A stretch of DNA of 64,000 nucleotides from an uncultured Aquimarina sp. (GCF_947492965.1 NZ_CANLOZ010000004.1:248001-312000), one strand, 5' to 3'; counted from the stretch's first letter, positions 1-10,970 are shown. Numbers and translations: made by a program. The notes: generated by a model from the letters alone, not told the origin.

Positions 1-1
1 C

Positions 2-565
2 TTTGCCAAAAGATATATTGATGCTTATTTCTCTTATCTGAGGTTAGAGGAGGTAACCGATTCCTGGGAAATAGCTTTTGAAGTATCCCAAGATTATTGG
101 CCTATTGTAATACAACACTTGCTAGTCGGTATTAATGCGCATATAAATTTGGATTTGGGTATCGCTGCTGCCGAAATTTCTAAGGGGAAAAATATTAATG
201 ATCTTAAAGGGGATTTTGATAAAATAAACGAGATCCTATCGTCATTAGTTATAGAAGTTGAAAAAGACCTATCAGAAATATGGCCAACGTTTAGAAAAAT
301 ACTTAAGCTCTTTGGCAATATAGATAATTTTCTAATTGATTTTAGTATGGAGTTGGCTAGAGACGGTGCATGGGAATTTGCTAAGGAATTAGCAATGACT
401 TCTGAAGAAACTTTCGATCAGAGAATTATTTACAGAGACCAAAAAATAAAAGAGAAAGCATTTATTATTACCAATCCAGGTTGGACTGTTCGAGTGATTT
501 TGGGTATCATGAGAATTGCAGAAAGCGGATCAGTTGCAGATAAAATTCAAAAGTTGATAGCCTGA
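2..565 (+). CDS. DUF5995 family protein, 5' end off the window
   Basis: The reading frame is open from base 2 through to the TGA at 563-565, so the N-terminus lies outside the window. An apparent start at the TTG at 119 is only an internal leucine. The visible part is about 187 residues. The segment LLVGINAHINLDLGIAAA, with its NAH...D pattern, matches what I remember of DUF5995, a helical family common in Bacteroidetes and without a known reaction. No signal peptide can be judged. A perfect palindrome begins just after the stop codon. The family call is from memory of the motif and is moderate. Confidence 0.6.
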   Translation, partial: FAKRYIDAYFSYLRLEEVTDSWEIAFEVSQDYWPIVIQHLLVGINAHINLDLGIAAAEISKGKNINDLKGDFDKINEILSSLVIEVEKDLSEIWPTFRKILKLFGNIDNFLIDFSMELARDGAWEFAKELAMTSEETFDQRIIYRDQKIKEKAFIITNPGWTVRVILGIMRIAESGSVADKIQKLIA

Positions 566-567
566 TA

Positions 568-585
568 TAACGAAAATTTTCGTTA
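568..585. other. perfect 18-bp palindrome after the DUF5995 gene
   Basis: TAACGAAAA followed directly by TTTTCGTTA, three bases after the stop codon. With no T-run after it, it is a weak terminator candidate. It could equally be a protein-binding site. Confidence 0.4.
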
Positions 586-739
586 GAATCTGTGTGATTT
601 ATCTTTCAAAATTATATGACAGAATACTAATTGTTATTTTATACAAGTATAAATATTCAAATTATAAAATTATTTCCCTCAAATCATCTTAAAAGCTTCT
701 TAAGTTTTAATTTTTCATTACCATTTTAGTCAAATAATC

Positions 740-757
740 AACGAAAACGTTTGCGTT
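740..757. promoter_or_regulatory. LacI-like near-palindromic site
   Basis: AACGAAAACGTTTGCGTT is an 18-bp imperfect palindrome (16 of 18 positions symmetric) with a central CG, the architecture of LacI/GalR operators. It lies upstream of a glycosidase gene, where such regulators often act. No LacI-type regulator is encoded in this window, so this is only a candidate. Confidence 0.3.
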
Positions 758-933
758 TTAAATTTTACTGTGATCCCTTGTGGAATCTAATATGAAGCGA
801 ATGTAATACTTTTTTATATTAACAAAAAATAAACAATTTATTTGATGATTTAATATTGTTTAATTTGTTTTGTTAAGGTATTCGTAATTATGTTTCTAAT
901 TTAGTTGCATTCTTTTTAACTAAATATCATATT

Positions 934-1836
934 ATGAGAACACAAATCAACTTTCTAAACTTTTTGCTCTTACTATTATTTGCGTTTGGTTGTGAGACTG
1001 AAGATGAGTTAATAGAAGAAGCTGTAAATATCACAGATGCTACAGAGAATGCAATTGAAGGAAAAGCTGGACCTTGGGTAAGACAGTTTACAGATAACTT
1101 CAATAGTAATGGAAATTTAAATAAGTGGCAAAGAACACATAATCGAACGGATTATAATTCTAGTATCTGTCATTATAGGAATTGGAATTCCGAAATTGCA
1201 AGCCTAGATGGTAGAAGTTGTCTTCGTCTACAAGCCTATCGAGTAAATAGTAATCGTTATGAGTCTGGACACGTAAAGTCTTATTTCGATTTTCATCCAG
1301 GAAATAATCAAGAATATCGATTACGAGCTAGTATTAAGCTCATTGCTAGAGAAGGTAATAATTATAAAGGGTTTGCCGATACTTATGGTGTATGGCCCGC
1401 ATTTTGGACAGTGAATGAAACCAATTGGCCTACACGCGGAGAAATAGATATTATGGAAGGGTATTCCTTTGGTAATCGTGCAGATTTTGGTAGTAATTTG
1501 TTTTATGGTAGCAATGTTGGTCAGAACCAACTTGGAACCAATGCTACAAGAGAATATAGTGTAAGCGAAGGGTGGCATACTTACGAACAACGGTGGATTA
1601 ATAAAAATGGAAACATTACTGTGAAAATCTATGTAGACGGAAGTCTTAAAGCAAACTATACCAATAGTGTGGATAATGATCTTAGATTACAGAATTTTAG
1701 AGATCACAATATTATCCTTAATCTAAATATCGGATCAGATGCAAGATTTGGAATTTTTAATAATTCTCAAATTAATGTTTTCTGGAATACCTACATGTTC
1801 GTGGATTATGTAAGATTGGATAGAAGAACAATTTAG
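934..1836 (+). CDS. GH16 family glycoside hydrolase, lipoprotein
   Basis: Predicted surface or periplasmic endo-glycanase of 300 aa. The N-terminus is a lipoprotein signal ending in a cysteine at residue 20 (FAFGC), followed by an acidic linker. The catalytic motif EIDIME lies at residues 170-175. In GH16, Glu170 would be the nucleophile, Asp172 the helper and Glu175 the acid/base. The extra residue before the second Glu is the beta-bulge form seen in laminarinases, agarases and carrageenases rather than lichenases. Tryptophan-rich stretches (WPAFW before the motif) suit a glycan cleft. The exact substrate cannot be read from the sequence; a marine algal glucan or galactan is likely. Monocistronic, with a strong terminator after it. 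Confidence 0.85.
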   Translation: MRTQINFLNFLLLLLFAFGCETEDELIEEAVNITDATENAIEGKAGPWVRQFTDNFNSNGNLNKWQRTHNRTDYNSSICHYRNWNSEIASLDGRSCLRLQAYRVNSNRYESGHVKSYFDFHPGNNQEYRLRASIKLIAREGNNYKGFADTYGVWPAFWTVNETNWPTRGEIDIMEGYSFGNRADFGSNLFYGSNVGQNQLGTNATREYSVSEGWHTYEQRWINKNGNITVKIYVDGSLKANYTNSVDNDLRLQNFRDHNIILNLNIGSDARFGIFNNSQINVFWNTYMFVDYVRLDRRTI

Positions 1837-1871
1837 CAGTTGTAAAGACTATATATTTTGATGCTTACATG

Positions 1872-1904
1872 AGCTGTCTCAGATGTATTTTGAGACAGCT
1901 TTTA
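1872..1904 (+). terminator. Rho-independent terminator of the GH16 gene
   Basis: Perfect 10-bp stem AGCTGTCTCA / TGAGACAGCT with a 9-nt loop, then a short T tract. Confidence 0.8.
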
Positions 1905-2430
1905 TGTATTGGTCCTTGAGATAGTAGGTTCTGATGTAAGAAAAGCCTAAAAAAGATATACTATTAAATTTTGGATACTTCCACTAATGTTAGATTTGTA
2001 CACAATTACATTTTTTTTCTTACTCTCTATTCTAACTGGCCCCATATCCAAAAGAGAGTTTTATATATACCATTTTTAGGCTTTTCGCTATATTTTGATT
2101 TTGGCTAATTCAAAAAAATAGAACTCTTACCATATGTATCAAAAGTAGTAACTAATAAAATCTGTAAAAAGAGGAAAAAAGCTAATTTTAAAGGGGTATC
2201 TTACCCTTTTTTAAAATTCAATTTGTTTCAGGACTATCTATAGAACCCAATATACAAGAGCTTTTTTATGAGTGGATTGTAAATGGAAAGAGAATACAGG
2301 TTTTAAAATATTTCCTATACATTAGGCAGGTAATTTTTTACAAAAAAAGCATGTAGCAGAATAGATTCATTGATGAAGTAATTGGTTAATTTTACAAAGC
2401 ATACAAACAAATAAATATTTACTAATCATT
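1905..2430. other. intergenic region with a hairpin element and no clear gene
   Basis: Apart from the inverted-repeat element at 1941-2085, it contains a second hairpin at 2190-2210 (AAAGGGGTA / TACCCTTTT, one bulge, then T) that resembles a terminator. An open stretch of roughly 45 codons (about 2209-2353) has no start codon. Confidence 0.4.
1941..2085. repeat. 145-bp inverted-repeat (MITE-like) element
   Basis: The ends are a perfect 13-bp inverted repeat, AAAAGCCTAAAAA at the left and TTTTTAGGCTTTT at the right. The arms stay imperfectly complementary further in: TATACTAT pairs with the complement of the right arm, and TTTTGGATA occurs in both arms. Nearly the whole element can fold into one long hairpin. 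It encodes nothing. No clear target duplication is seen. It may be a non-autonomous transposon remnant or a structured RNA. Confidence 0.5.
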
Positions 2431-2943
2431 ATGTCTAAGTATCAATTAATCATTGACGAGTTATATAGAAATCAACAGGTTTTTGAAGCATTTCTTAAAA
2501 AGGTTTCTAGGGAAGCATATTTGTGGAAAGATAGACCAAATCGCTGGTGTTTATTAGAAATTGTATGCCATTTATATGATGAAGAACGAGAGGATTTCAG
2601 AGCAAGAACCCAACATATATTAGAAACTCCAGAAAATGAATTTGTTCCGATTGATCCAGAAGGATGGGTGCAACAAAGAGATTATATTAATAAAGAATAT
2701 GATGCTGTATTAAGTGATTTTTTACGGGAACGAAGTATTTCCATTAATTGGCTAAGTACTTTACAAAATCCAAAGTGGGATAATATAACAATTCATCCTG
2801 AGTTCGGTGAGATGACAGCTTATCAATTTTTAGCAAATTGGCTAGCACATGATTATTTACATCTTAGGCAGATTACAAATCTAAAGCTAGACTACCTTAA
2901 GGTAAATACAGAAGAAAATTTTGCCTATGCGGAAGGGATTTAA
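2431..2943 (+). CDS. DinB-like family protein
   Basis: 170-aa four-helix DinB/YfiT-type protein, cytoplasmic. Members are metal-binding thiol transferases or proteins of unknown activity. The three histidines expected to bind metal are His47 (VCHLYDEE), His140 and His144 (AHDYLHLRQ). Length is normal for the family. It converges on the PAP2 gene, with a short hairpin between them that can serve both. The substrate is unknown. Confidence 0.75.
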   Translation: MSKYQLIIDELYRNQQVFEAFLKKVSREAYLWKDRPNRWCLLEIVCHLYDEEREDFRARTQHILETPENEFVPIDPEGWVQQRDYINKEYDAVLSDFLRERSISINWLSTLQNPKWDNITIHPEFGEMTAYQFLANWLAHDYLHLRQITNLKLDYLKVNTEENFAYAEGI

Positions 2944-2962
2944 TCTTTTTAAAAAGATTTTG
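2942..2962. terminator. shared convergent terminator
   Basis: AATCTTTTT / AAAAAGATT, a 9-bp arm palindrome flanked by T-rich tracts on both strands. It overlaps the stop codon of the PAP2 gene. Confidence 0.6.
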
Positions 2963-3725
2963 AAAAATAAACCCCAACACCATCACCTGTAAATTGTGGT
3001 ACCAGAGCCATATCATCTGTTTTCTTAAAAGGATTCCAAGAAAATAAATGTTCATAATGATATACTAATCTAGTGGTTAAAATTCCTATACCCGCACCGA
3101 CTAATACATCAGATAAATAGTGTTTATTATTCATCATTCGTAAACTACCGGTAGTAACAGCAAAAAGGTAACCACTATAAGCTAATAATGGACTAGAATC
3201 TATGAATTCCTCATATAAAACCGCAGCAGATACAAAAGCCATAGAGGTATGTCCTGATGGAAATGAGTTTAATTGCGAAGGATCTCCAGGTCTTGCCTTG
3301 TCAACTTCTTTTTTTAGAATGGTGGTAGCAGCACTCGTAACTAAGGTAGAAATTAATAAATTTTTTGTTTGATCAAACCAATGATTTCTAGCTTCTACAC
3401 CAAAAATATCTGCAGCATACATCTGAACTATGGGAGCATACCTGGTATAATCGTCTATATTCAAATAAAAGTCATCTCCGGTATATCCTCTGATGTCCCT
3501 TTGTAATGATTCTTCAAAATCACTTGTCGTTAATAAAAGTCCTGAAGCAATTAAGGTAAAAGGGATGATCCTTTTGGTAAATAAATTTCTTTTTGGTTTA
3601 TTCTGTTCTACTTGATCGTTAGTAATAGTAAGATCAGCAAGGTCTGCTATAGGTAATTCCGTAAACTGCGCTTTTGCCGTATGTATACATAGGCATATCA
3701 ATAGTAGGTATATACTAATTTTCAT
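2949..3725 (-). CDS. PAP2 family phosphatase
   Basis: 258-aa type 2 phosphatidic acid phosphatase-like enzyme, expected to remove phosphate from a lipid phosphate at the envelope. A signal peptide ends near residue 20 (AKAQ). All three family motifs are present: KxxxxxxRP as Lys139-Pro146, PSGH at 156-159, and R-x5-H-x3-D as Arg196, His202 and Asp206. These residues form the catalytic pocket, with a phospho-histidine intermediate at His202. Several hydrophobic segments lie around the motifs. The physiological substrate (undecaprenyl pyrophosphate, lipid A or phosphatidate) cannot be told apart here. Confidence 0.85.
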   Translation of the reverse strand: MKISIYLLLICLCIHTAKAQFTELPIADLADLTITNDQVEQNKPKRNLFTKRIIPFTLIASGLLLTTSDFEESLQRDIRGYTGDDFYLNIDDYTRYAPIVQMYAADIFGVEARNHWFDQTKNLLISTLVTSAATTILKKEVDKARPGDPSQLNSFPSGHTSMAFVSAAVLYEEFIDSSPLLAYSGYLFAVTTGSLRMMNNKHYLSDVLVGAGIGILTTRLVYHYEHLFSWNPFKKTDDMALVPQFTGDGVGVYFSKSF

Positions 3726-5504
<1,779 letters not shown>

Positions 5505-5530
5505 ACTTCTTAGAAAAATAATGATAAAAA

Positions 5531-5562
5531 AAAAGGCTTCGATCAAAATCGAAGCCTTTTTT
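5531..5562. terminator. bidirectional terminator between guaB and ompH
   Basis: GGCTTCGAT / ATCGAAGCC stem with a CAAA loop. It is flanked by an A tract on one side and a T tract on the other, so it serves both convergent genes. Confidence 0.9.
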
Positions 5563-5578
5563 ATAGATTTTCAATACA

Positions 5579-6085
5579 CTATTGAATCGGAATACCTAAT
5601 TTAGTCATTACTGTTTTCGTAAGATCAAACTTTGGATCTACATATGCTAATCCACTACTAGTGATTGTTAATACTTGAGTGTATCCTTCTGCTTTAGCAA
5701 CTTCTTCCAAAGCCTTACCTATTTTTGTGTACAAAGGTTGTAACAATTTGTTTTGTTCTAATTGAACAAGTTGTGCTCCATTTTGACGAAATTTAGCAAT
5801 ATCATTTTCTAAAGTGATAATTTCTTCTTGCTTTGTCTTCTTCATAGGTTCGGTCATAGAAGCGACACCTTCCTGGTATGCCTTTACTTTTGCTTGATAC
5901 TCATCGGCTTTTACCTTAAGGTCTGCTTCTAATTTAGCATTATATGCCTTTAAATCTTCCTGTACTTTAGTAAGCTCAGGCATTTTAGAAAGAATAAAAT
6001 CACTATCAATAGTACCTACTTTTGATTGAGCGAATGCCTGAATACTTATAAATAATAAAAGGACTGGAAATAATATGTTTTTCAT
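5579..6085 (-). CDS. OmpH/Skp family periplasmic chaperone
   Basis: 168-aa secreted protein with a signal peptide cleaved near residue 20 (AFAQ), followed by VGTIDSDFILSKMPE, the usual start of the OmpH/Skp fold. A long lysine- and glutamate-rich helical region (about residues 40-125) would form the tentacle-like coiled coil that holds unfolded outer-membrane proteins. Flavobacteria often carry two or three such genes next to bamA; this one stands alone, so it may be a paralogue with its own client. Confidence 0.85.
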   Translation of the reverse strand: MKNILFPVLLLFISIQAFAQSKVGTIDSDFILSKMPELTKVQEDLKAYNAKLEADLKVKADEYQAKVKAYQEGVASMTEPMKKTKQEEIITLENDIAKFRQNGAQLVQLEQNKLLQPLYTKIGKALEEVAKAEGYTQVLTITSSGLAYVDPKFDLTKTVMTKLGIPIQ

Positions 6086-6175
6086 TGTGATATTTTTAAT
6101 TCTTGTTTTTTAAAGTTTTGCAAATATATAAGGTCTAAGGCAATATACGTGCCAAGACAAATATTTTTTAAAAAT

Positions 6176-6415
6176 CTACTCCTGATAAAGCTGTCCACGA
6201 TGAGGTTTTAGTGCATCTCTGACTTGTTTCATTTCAGAATCAGTAACAACCATGAAAGCGATACTATGAAATTCGTTAATCTCCTGAAAACCTGTGACAT
6301 TAAGAGAGAGTTTTTCTATTGAAATATATTCTTTTAAATGGATGACATGGTGCTCCGCGGTCTTTTGAGCACTAGGACCTCTAAAATCCCATATAAGTTT
6401 TAATTTTCTTTCCAA
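6176..6415 (-). CDS. conserved small protein, unknown function
   Basis: 79 residues, no signal peptide or membrane segment, mixed alpha/beta composition. It ends in a short basic stretch (ALKPHRGQLYQE). I recall similar short proteins in other Flavobacteriaceae but no assigned function. It lies downstream of nothing obvious, on the same strand as ompH and 90 bp before it. Codon use looks like that of its neighbours, which supports a real gene. Confidence 0.55.
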   Translation of the reverse strand: MERKLKLIWDFRGPSAQKTAEHHVIHLKEYISIEKLSLNVTGFQEINEFHSIAFMVVTDSEMKQVRDALKPHRGQLYQE

Positions 6416-6684
6416 AAGATAAAAGTTATTGTTTGCTAGTAGATAATTCCGTTACATTTTGTTGCGAAGATACTACATGAATATGAAAATAATTACACTA
6501 GATTAGATGAAGTTTCTAGATGGATAAACCATAAGTTTTAGATAAAGAATGAATCAGTTTGGATGTGTATTTTTTGATCGTTATTTTAGTATAATAGTTG
6601 AAAGCTACCATGGATATCAGGAATTATTAATTTTTTGAATGGTTTTCATACGATATAAGCATCATATACGTTACTACAAATAGC
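6416..6684. other. intergenic region upstream of the parvulin operon
   Basis: AT-rich with many stops in all frames. Nothing recognisable except the promoter of the following operon at its right-hand end. Confidence 0.4.
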
Positions 6685-6714
6685 TTGTAAAACACGTTAA
6701 TATTGTTATTTTTG
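6685..6714 (+). promoter_or_regulatory. promoter of the parvulin-MoxR operon
   Basis: TTG at 6685-6687, a 19-bp spacer, then TATTTTTG at 6707-6714, a textbook Bacteroidetes promoter. Transcription should begin near 6720. This rules out translation from an upstream start at 6720 and favours the ATG at 6744. Confidence 0.75.
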
Positions 6715-6743
6715 TCCGATTGGGGACTTTATTTTTAAGAACT

Positions 6744-8702
6744 ATGCACAAAAAATCTATCATACTTTTTTTAGGAGTAATTTTCAGTACGTTACTATAT
6801 GGCCAAGAGAAAGATCAAGTACTTCTAACAATTAATAACTCACCAGTCTACAGATCAGAGTTTAAAAGAGTATATCTAAAGAATATCGATTTAGTAAAAG
6901 ATGAATCCCAAAAAGATGTTGATGAATACTTGGAGTTATTTATCAATTATAAGCTAAAGCTAGAGGAAGCAAGATCCCAAGGTCTTGATAAAAAAGAATC
7001 TTATGTCAAAGAATTAGCAGGGTATAAAAAACAGCTCTCAGCAAGTTATTTAACAGATACCAAAGTATCCGATGCGCTGGTAAAAGAAGCTTATGATCGT
7101 TTACAACAAAGAGTAAATGCTAGTCATATTCTGGTACAGGTTAGACCAGACGCACTTCCAAAAGATACGTTAACAGCTTATGAAAAAATAACTGAAGCTA
7201 GAAATAAGATTATAAAAGGTGAAGATTTTAAGAAAGTAGCAGTTGCCTATAGTCAAGATCCTTCGGTTAAGAAAAATGGAGGCGATTTAGGATGGTTTTC
7301 TGCATTCCGAATGGTTTATCCTTTTGAAGATGCTGCGTTTACAACAGAAGTAGGAAAGGTATCTGAGCCTTTTAGAACTCGTTTTGGTTACCATATCGTT
7401 AAAGTAAATAATAAGGAAAAATCATTAGGAGAAGTAACGGTTGCTCATATTATGGTCGCATTTAATAAAGATAAAACCGAAGAACAAGCGGCAAAAAGAA
7501 TTAAAGAAATACAAGCGCAACTAAAAGAAAAAGCGTCTTTTGAATCTTTGGCAAAACAATATAGTGATGATCGTAATACTGCAATAAATGGAGGTAAGAT
7601 TAATAGATTTGGGCAAGGAGCGCTAAATTCAGAGAGTTTCGAAAAGGTTGCTTTTGGTTTAAAAGAAAAAGGAGAATTATCAGAACCTGTAAAAACAAAA
7701 TATGGTTGGCATATTGTTAAGTTAATAGAAAAACATCCACCTAAGACATTCGAAGAGCTAAAAGGAGAACTTGCACAAAGAGTTAAAAAAGATAGCCGAT
7801 CTAAACTAATTACAGAATCATTTATCAATTCGCTTAAAGAAAAATATGGTTTAGAGAAAAACGAGAAAGCATTAAGCTATTTTAAAAAAATAGTTCCATC
7901 CACTATTTTTAATGAAAAATGGAATTTCTCAGAAGATGATGCTAACCTAAAAAAGAACTTGTTTAAAATAGGAGATCAAAATTTTACCTATCTGGATTTT
8001 GCGAAGTTTATACAAAATAAAGGTACCCGTAAGTCGAATACGAAAGAAGTAGCTGTTTTAATAGACAGAATATACGAAGATTATGAATCTGCTATGTTAC
8101 TTCAATACTATGAAGAGAATTTAGAGCAAGATAATCAGGATTTTGCTAATGTGATTTCTGAATATAGAGATGGGTTATTGTTATTTGACTTAATGGAAAC
8201 TAAAATATGGAATGCTGCTAAAACCGATTCTATTGGCTTACAGAAGTACTATGATTCGAGAAAGAACAACTATATCCAGAATGAGAGTTATAAAATAATG
8301 AAAGCTTCTTCCGCTAATAAAGAACTCATTACTAAAGTAGAAAAACTCTTGAAGAAAGGAAAAGATGTAAATGCTATCAAAAAAGAAGTAAATACTTCAG
8401 AAACCAATAAGGTCTTGTTTACCGAACAAATAGTAGAAAAAGATGTAGATGATTTAGCAGGTAAATTTTCTGGAAAGTCTGGAGAAATAATAAGTACAAC
8501 AGAGGATAATTACATTACCCTAATTAAAGTTATGGAAGTTATACCATCCAGAATTAAGACTTTCGAAGAAACAAAAGGAAAAGTAATTAATGATTTTCAG
8601 GAAGATTTAGAAAAGCAGTGGTTAAATGAATTAAGAGGAAAATATTCAGTAGAGCTAAATGAGAAAACTCTTAAGAAAATTAAAAAAGAACTGTCAATCT
8701 AA
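6744..8702 (+). CDS. periplasmic peptidyl-prolyl isomerase with two parvulin domains
   Basis: SurA/PpiD-like folding catalyst of 652 aa from the ATG at 6744. That start gives a clean signal peptide (ends LLYGQ) and lies downstream of the inferred transcription start; a frame 8 codons longer would not. An N-terminal helical chaperone part is followed by two parvulin domains, from about residue 125 (ASHILVQV to GYHIVKV) and about 235 (VAHIMVAF to GWHIVKL). A long C-terminal region has no recognisable catalytic motif. First gene of a four-gene operon for outer-membrane protein biogenesis; the next gene starts 1 bp after its stop. Confidence 0.85.
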   Translation: MHKKSIILFLGVIFSTLLYGQEKDQVLLTINNSPVYRSEFKRVYLKNIDLVKDESQKDVDEYLELFINYKLKLEEARSQGLDKKESYVKELAGYKKQLSASYLTDTKVSDALVKEAYDRLQQRVNASHILVQVRPDALPKDTLTAYEKITEARNKIIKGEDFKKVAVAYSQDPSVKKNGGDLGWFSAFRMVYPFEDAAFTTEVGKVSEPFRTRFGYHIVKVNNKEKSLGEVTVAHIMVAFNKDKTEEQAAKRIKEIQAQLKEKASFESLAKQYSDDRNTAINGGKINRFGQGALNSESFEKVAFGLKEKGELSEPVKTKYGWHIVKLIEKHPPKTFEELKGELAQRVKKDSRSKLITESFINSLKEKYGLEKNEKALSYFKKIVPSTIFNEKWNFSEDDANLKKNLFKIGDQNFTYLDFAKFIQNKGTRKSNTKEVAVLIDRIYEDYESAMLLQYYEENLEQDNQDFANVISEYRDGLLLFDLMETKIWNAAKTDSIGLQKYYDSRKNNYIQNESYKIMKASSANKELITKVEKLLKKGKDVNAIKKEVNTSETNKVLFTEQIVEKDVDDLAGKFSGKSGEIISTTEDNYITLIKVMEVIPSRIKTFEETKGKVINDFQEDLEKQWLNELRGKYSVELNEKTLKKIKKELSI

Positions 8703-8703
8703 A

Positions 8704-9552
8704 ATGCGATATCCTTCGATCATCATAATACTTCTAGCCTTTGTGTGTTGTGGTAAAATAGACCACTCCACAAACAGAGAAGTGGTGGCCCGAGTTAATG
8801 AAACCTACCTTTATAAAGATGATATAAAAGATCTTGTTCCCAAGGATACTTCAAAAGAAGATAGTACCAATATTATAAATAATTATATCAATATTTGGGC
8901 TACAAGACAGTTATTCATAGATCAGTCCAAAAGAAATTTAACAGAGAGTGAATTACAAGAATTCGATAATCTTGTAGAGGACTATAAGAGTACATTATAT
9001 ATTAACGCTTACAAAGATGCTGTCATCAATAAATCTATTAATATGGAGGTTACAGATGATGATATGGCGTCTTATTATTCAGAAAATATAGAAAATTTTG
9101 TGCTCAATGAAGAGTTAGTAAAATTACGTTACTTACATTTGCCACCTGATTATAATAATATTGTTGCAACGCAAACACGTTTTAATCGTTTTAATGATGA
9201 AGATCGAGATGAATTGCTAGATAAAAAGTTAGAGTTTGTTACATCTTCATTTAATGATTCTATTTGGGTTCAGTTTGATCAGGTATTGAATAAAATACCG
9301 GTTCTTAAAAATCAGGATAGGAATAAGATTTTAAAAAACGGTAAATATGTGCAATTGCGCGACTCGTTGGGAGTATATATGATCAAAATGAAAGAAGTGC
9401 TTACCAAAAAAGAAACAGCACCTTTAGAATATATAAAACCAACAATACGACAGATTATACTCAATAAAAGAAAGAGGGAGTTGATAAAAAAATTAGAAAA
9501 GGACATTACGAAAGATGCTATTAAAAACAAACAATTTGAAATCTATAATTAA
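8704..9552 (+). CDS. SurA-like lipoprotein without a clear parvulin domain
   Basis: 282 aa from the ATG at 8704, one base after the previous stop. A longer frame starting inside the upstream gene would bury the signal. The N-terminus is a lipoprotein signal with LAFVCCG, so it is probably lipid-anchored in the periplasm. The segment VARVNETYLYKDDI resembles the first strand and helix of SurA-type chaperones, and the C-terminus is helical and lysine-rich. No parvulin catalytic signature is visible, so it is probably a chaperone rather than an isomerase. It overlaps the next gene by 38 bp. Confidence 0.65.
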   Translation: MRYPSIIIILLAFVCCGKIDHSTNREVVARVNETYLYKDDIKDLVPKDTSKEDSTNIINNYINIWATRQLFIDQSKRNLTESELQEFDNLVEDYKSTLYINAYKDAVINKSINMEVTDDDMASYYSENIENFVLNEELVKLRYLHLPPDYNNIVATQTRFNRFNDEDRDELLDKKLEFVTSSFNDSIWVQFDQVLNKIPVLKNQDRNKILKNGKYVQLRDSLGVYMIKMKEVLTKKETAPLEYIKPTIRQIILNKRKRELIKKLEKDITKDAIKNKQFEIYN

Positions 9553-10969
9553 AAACGTTATTTGTCTATCAGTACTACTGATGTCAAGTACAAGCATAAA
9601 GATTTATTCGCAGGAGATTATTGAAGACGAGAAAAAAGAAGAAATAGCTCAAGAAGATACATCTGATAAGTCTTTTCAGAAAATTAAAATCGATGGTGTG
9701 GCTGCCGTTATTGGTGAGTATGTAATATTAGAAAGTGATATCACCATTGCATATCAGCAACTACTAAGTGAAGGAGTATCTGCTGCAGATGTAAGTCGCT
9801 GTGAATTAGCCGGAAGTTTATTCGAGAATAAATTGTATGCGCATCATGCAGTGCAAGACAGTGTTATTGTAACTGATGCAGAGGTGAATTCCATGGTAGA
9901 TCAGCAGTTAAATTATATGACAAGAGAATTAGGTACTCTCGATAAAGTATTGAAGTTCTATAAAAAAGAAAGCGAAGCCGATTTTAGAAAAGAACTTTTT
10001 GAAATTAATAAAGGAAATAGATTGGCAGAGCAAATGCGATCTAAGATCGTGGAAGGTATTGAGATTACTCCAGAAGAAGTAAGAGAGTTTTTTGATGAAA
10101 TTCCAGAAGAAGAAAGACCTTTATTCGGTACAGAATTAGAGCTTGCGCAGATCGTAATAGAACCACAAATTCCTGATGAAGAAGAACAGAAGGTAATCGA
10201 CAGATTAAAACAATTTAGAACTGATATTGTGGAAAACGGAAGTAGTTTTGCTACAAAAGCGGTATTATATTCACAAGATCCTGGGTCAAAATCTAAAGGA
10301 GGGAAATATACTTTAAATAGACAGACTCCTTTCGCAAAAGAATTTAAGGATGTTGCATTTAGTTTACAAGTAGGCGAAGTGAGTGAACCTTTTAAAACTG
10401 ATTTTGGTTGGCATATTATCCAGTTAGATAAGATTAGAGGTGAAGAGATTGATGTTAGACATATTTTATTAATACCAGATGTAACCAGAGAAAGTGTAGA
10501 AGTAGCTCAGAAATTAGTAGACTCTGTTAGAACAGCAGTAGTATCTGGATCAATTGGCTTTAAAGAAGCTGCAAGAAAATTTAGTGGTGAAAAAGAAACG
10601 AAAGAAGATGGAGGACAATTATTAAATCCAACAACAGGAGATACTCGTTTTGAACTTACCAAAATTGATCCTATATTGTACGATCAAGTATCAAAACTAA
10701 AAACTAATGAGGTTTCATTGGTGATTCCTGATCAAGATCGTCAAGGTCGTAAAAAGTTTAAATTAATAACGGTTTTAAATCGTTATGATGAACATATAGC
10801 AGATTATGCTAAGGATTATCTTAAGATTCAAGAATTAGCACTAAGAAAAAAGCAAATTGAAGCCATACGAGAATGGCAGGATGAAAAAATTAATGATACC
10901 TACATAAAAATTAATGGCGATTACAGAGACTGTGAGTTTAGCGGTAACTGGTTAAAAAAAGAAAAATAA
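9515..10969 (+). CDS. SurA-type peptidyl-prolyl isomerase
   Basis: 484 aa. Signal peptide to about residue 33 (KIYSQ), then an acidic linker and the SurA N-terminal helix-turn segment (KIDGVAAVIGEYVILESDI). Two parvulin-like domains follow. The first runs from about residue 205 (ELELAQIVI to GWHIIQLD). The second, from about residue 310 (VRHILLIP), is less complete. The role is to chaperone beta-barrel proteins across the periplasm to BamA. The start lies inside the upstream gene, which suggests translational coupling. The moxR gene starts one base after its stop. Confidence 0.85.
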   Translation: MLLKTNNLKSIIKNVICLSVLLMSSTSIKIYSQEIIEDEKKEEIAQEDTSDKSFQKIKIDGVAAVIGEYVILESDITIAYQQLLSEGVSAADVSRCELAGSLFENKLYAHHAVQDSVIVTDAEVNSMVDQQLNYMTRELGTLDKVLKFYKKESEADFRKELFEINKGNRLAEQMRSKIVEGIEITPEEVREFFDEIPEEERPLFGTELELAQIVIEPQIPDEEEQKVIDRLKQFRTDIVENGSSFATKAVLYSQDPGSKSKGGKYTLNRQTPFAKEFKDVAFSLQVGEVSEPFKTDFGWHIIQLDKIRGEEIDVRHILLIPDVTRESVEVAQKLVDSVRTAVVSGSIGFKEAARKFSGEKETKEDGGQLLNPTTGDTRFELTKIDPILYDQVSKLKTNEVSLVIPDQDRQGRKKFKLITVLNRYDEHIADYAKDYLKIQELALRKKQIEAIREWQDEKINDTYIKINGDYRDCEFSGNWLKKEK

Positions 10970-10970
10970 T

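Larger units (their letters stand above)
566..933. other. AT-rich intergenic region upstream of the GH16 gene
   Basis: No open frame of note on either strand. It holds the palindrome after the DUF5995 gene and a LacI-like near-palindrome about 175 bp upstream of the glycosidase start. I see no convincing TAnnTTTG promoter close to the gene. Confidence 0.4.

Noticed and set aside
119..565. Short gene starting with TTG at 119
   Set aside because: The same frame is open to the left edge of the window, so this is the end of a longer gene.
2209..2353. Open stretch of about 45 codons in the gap before the DinB gene
   Set aside because: No start codon, no homology I can recognise, and AT-rich composition makes short open frames common.
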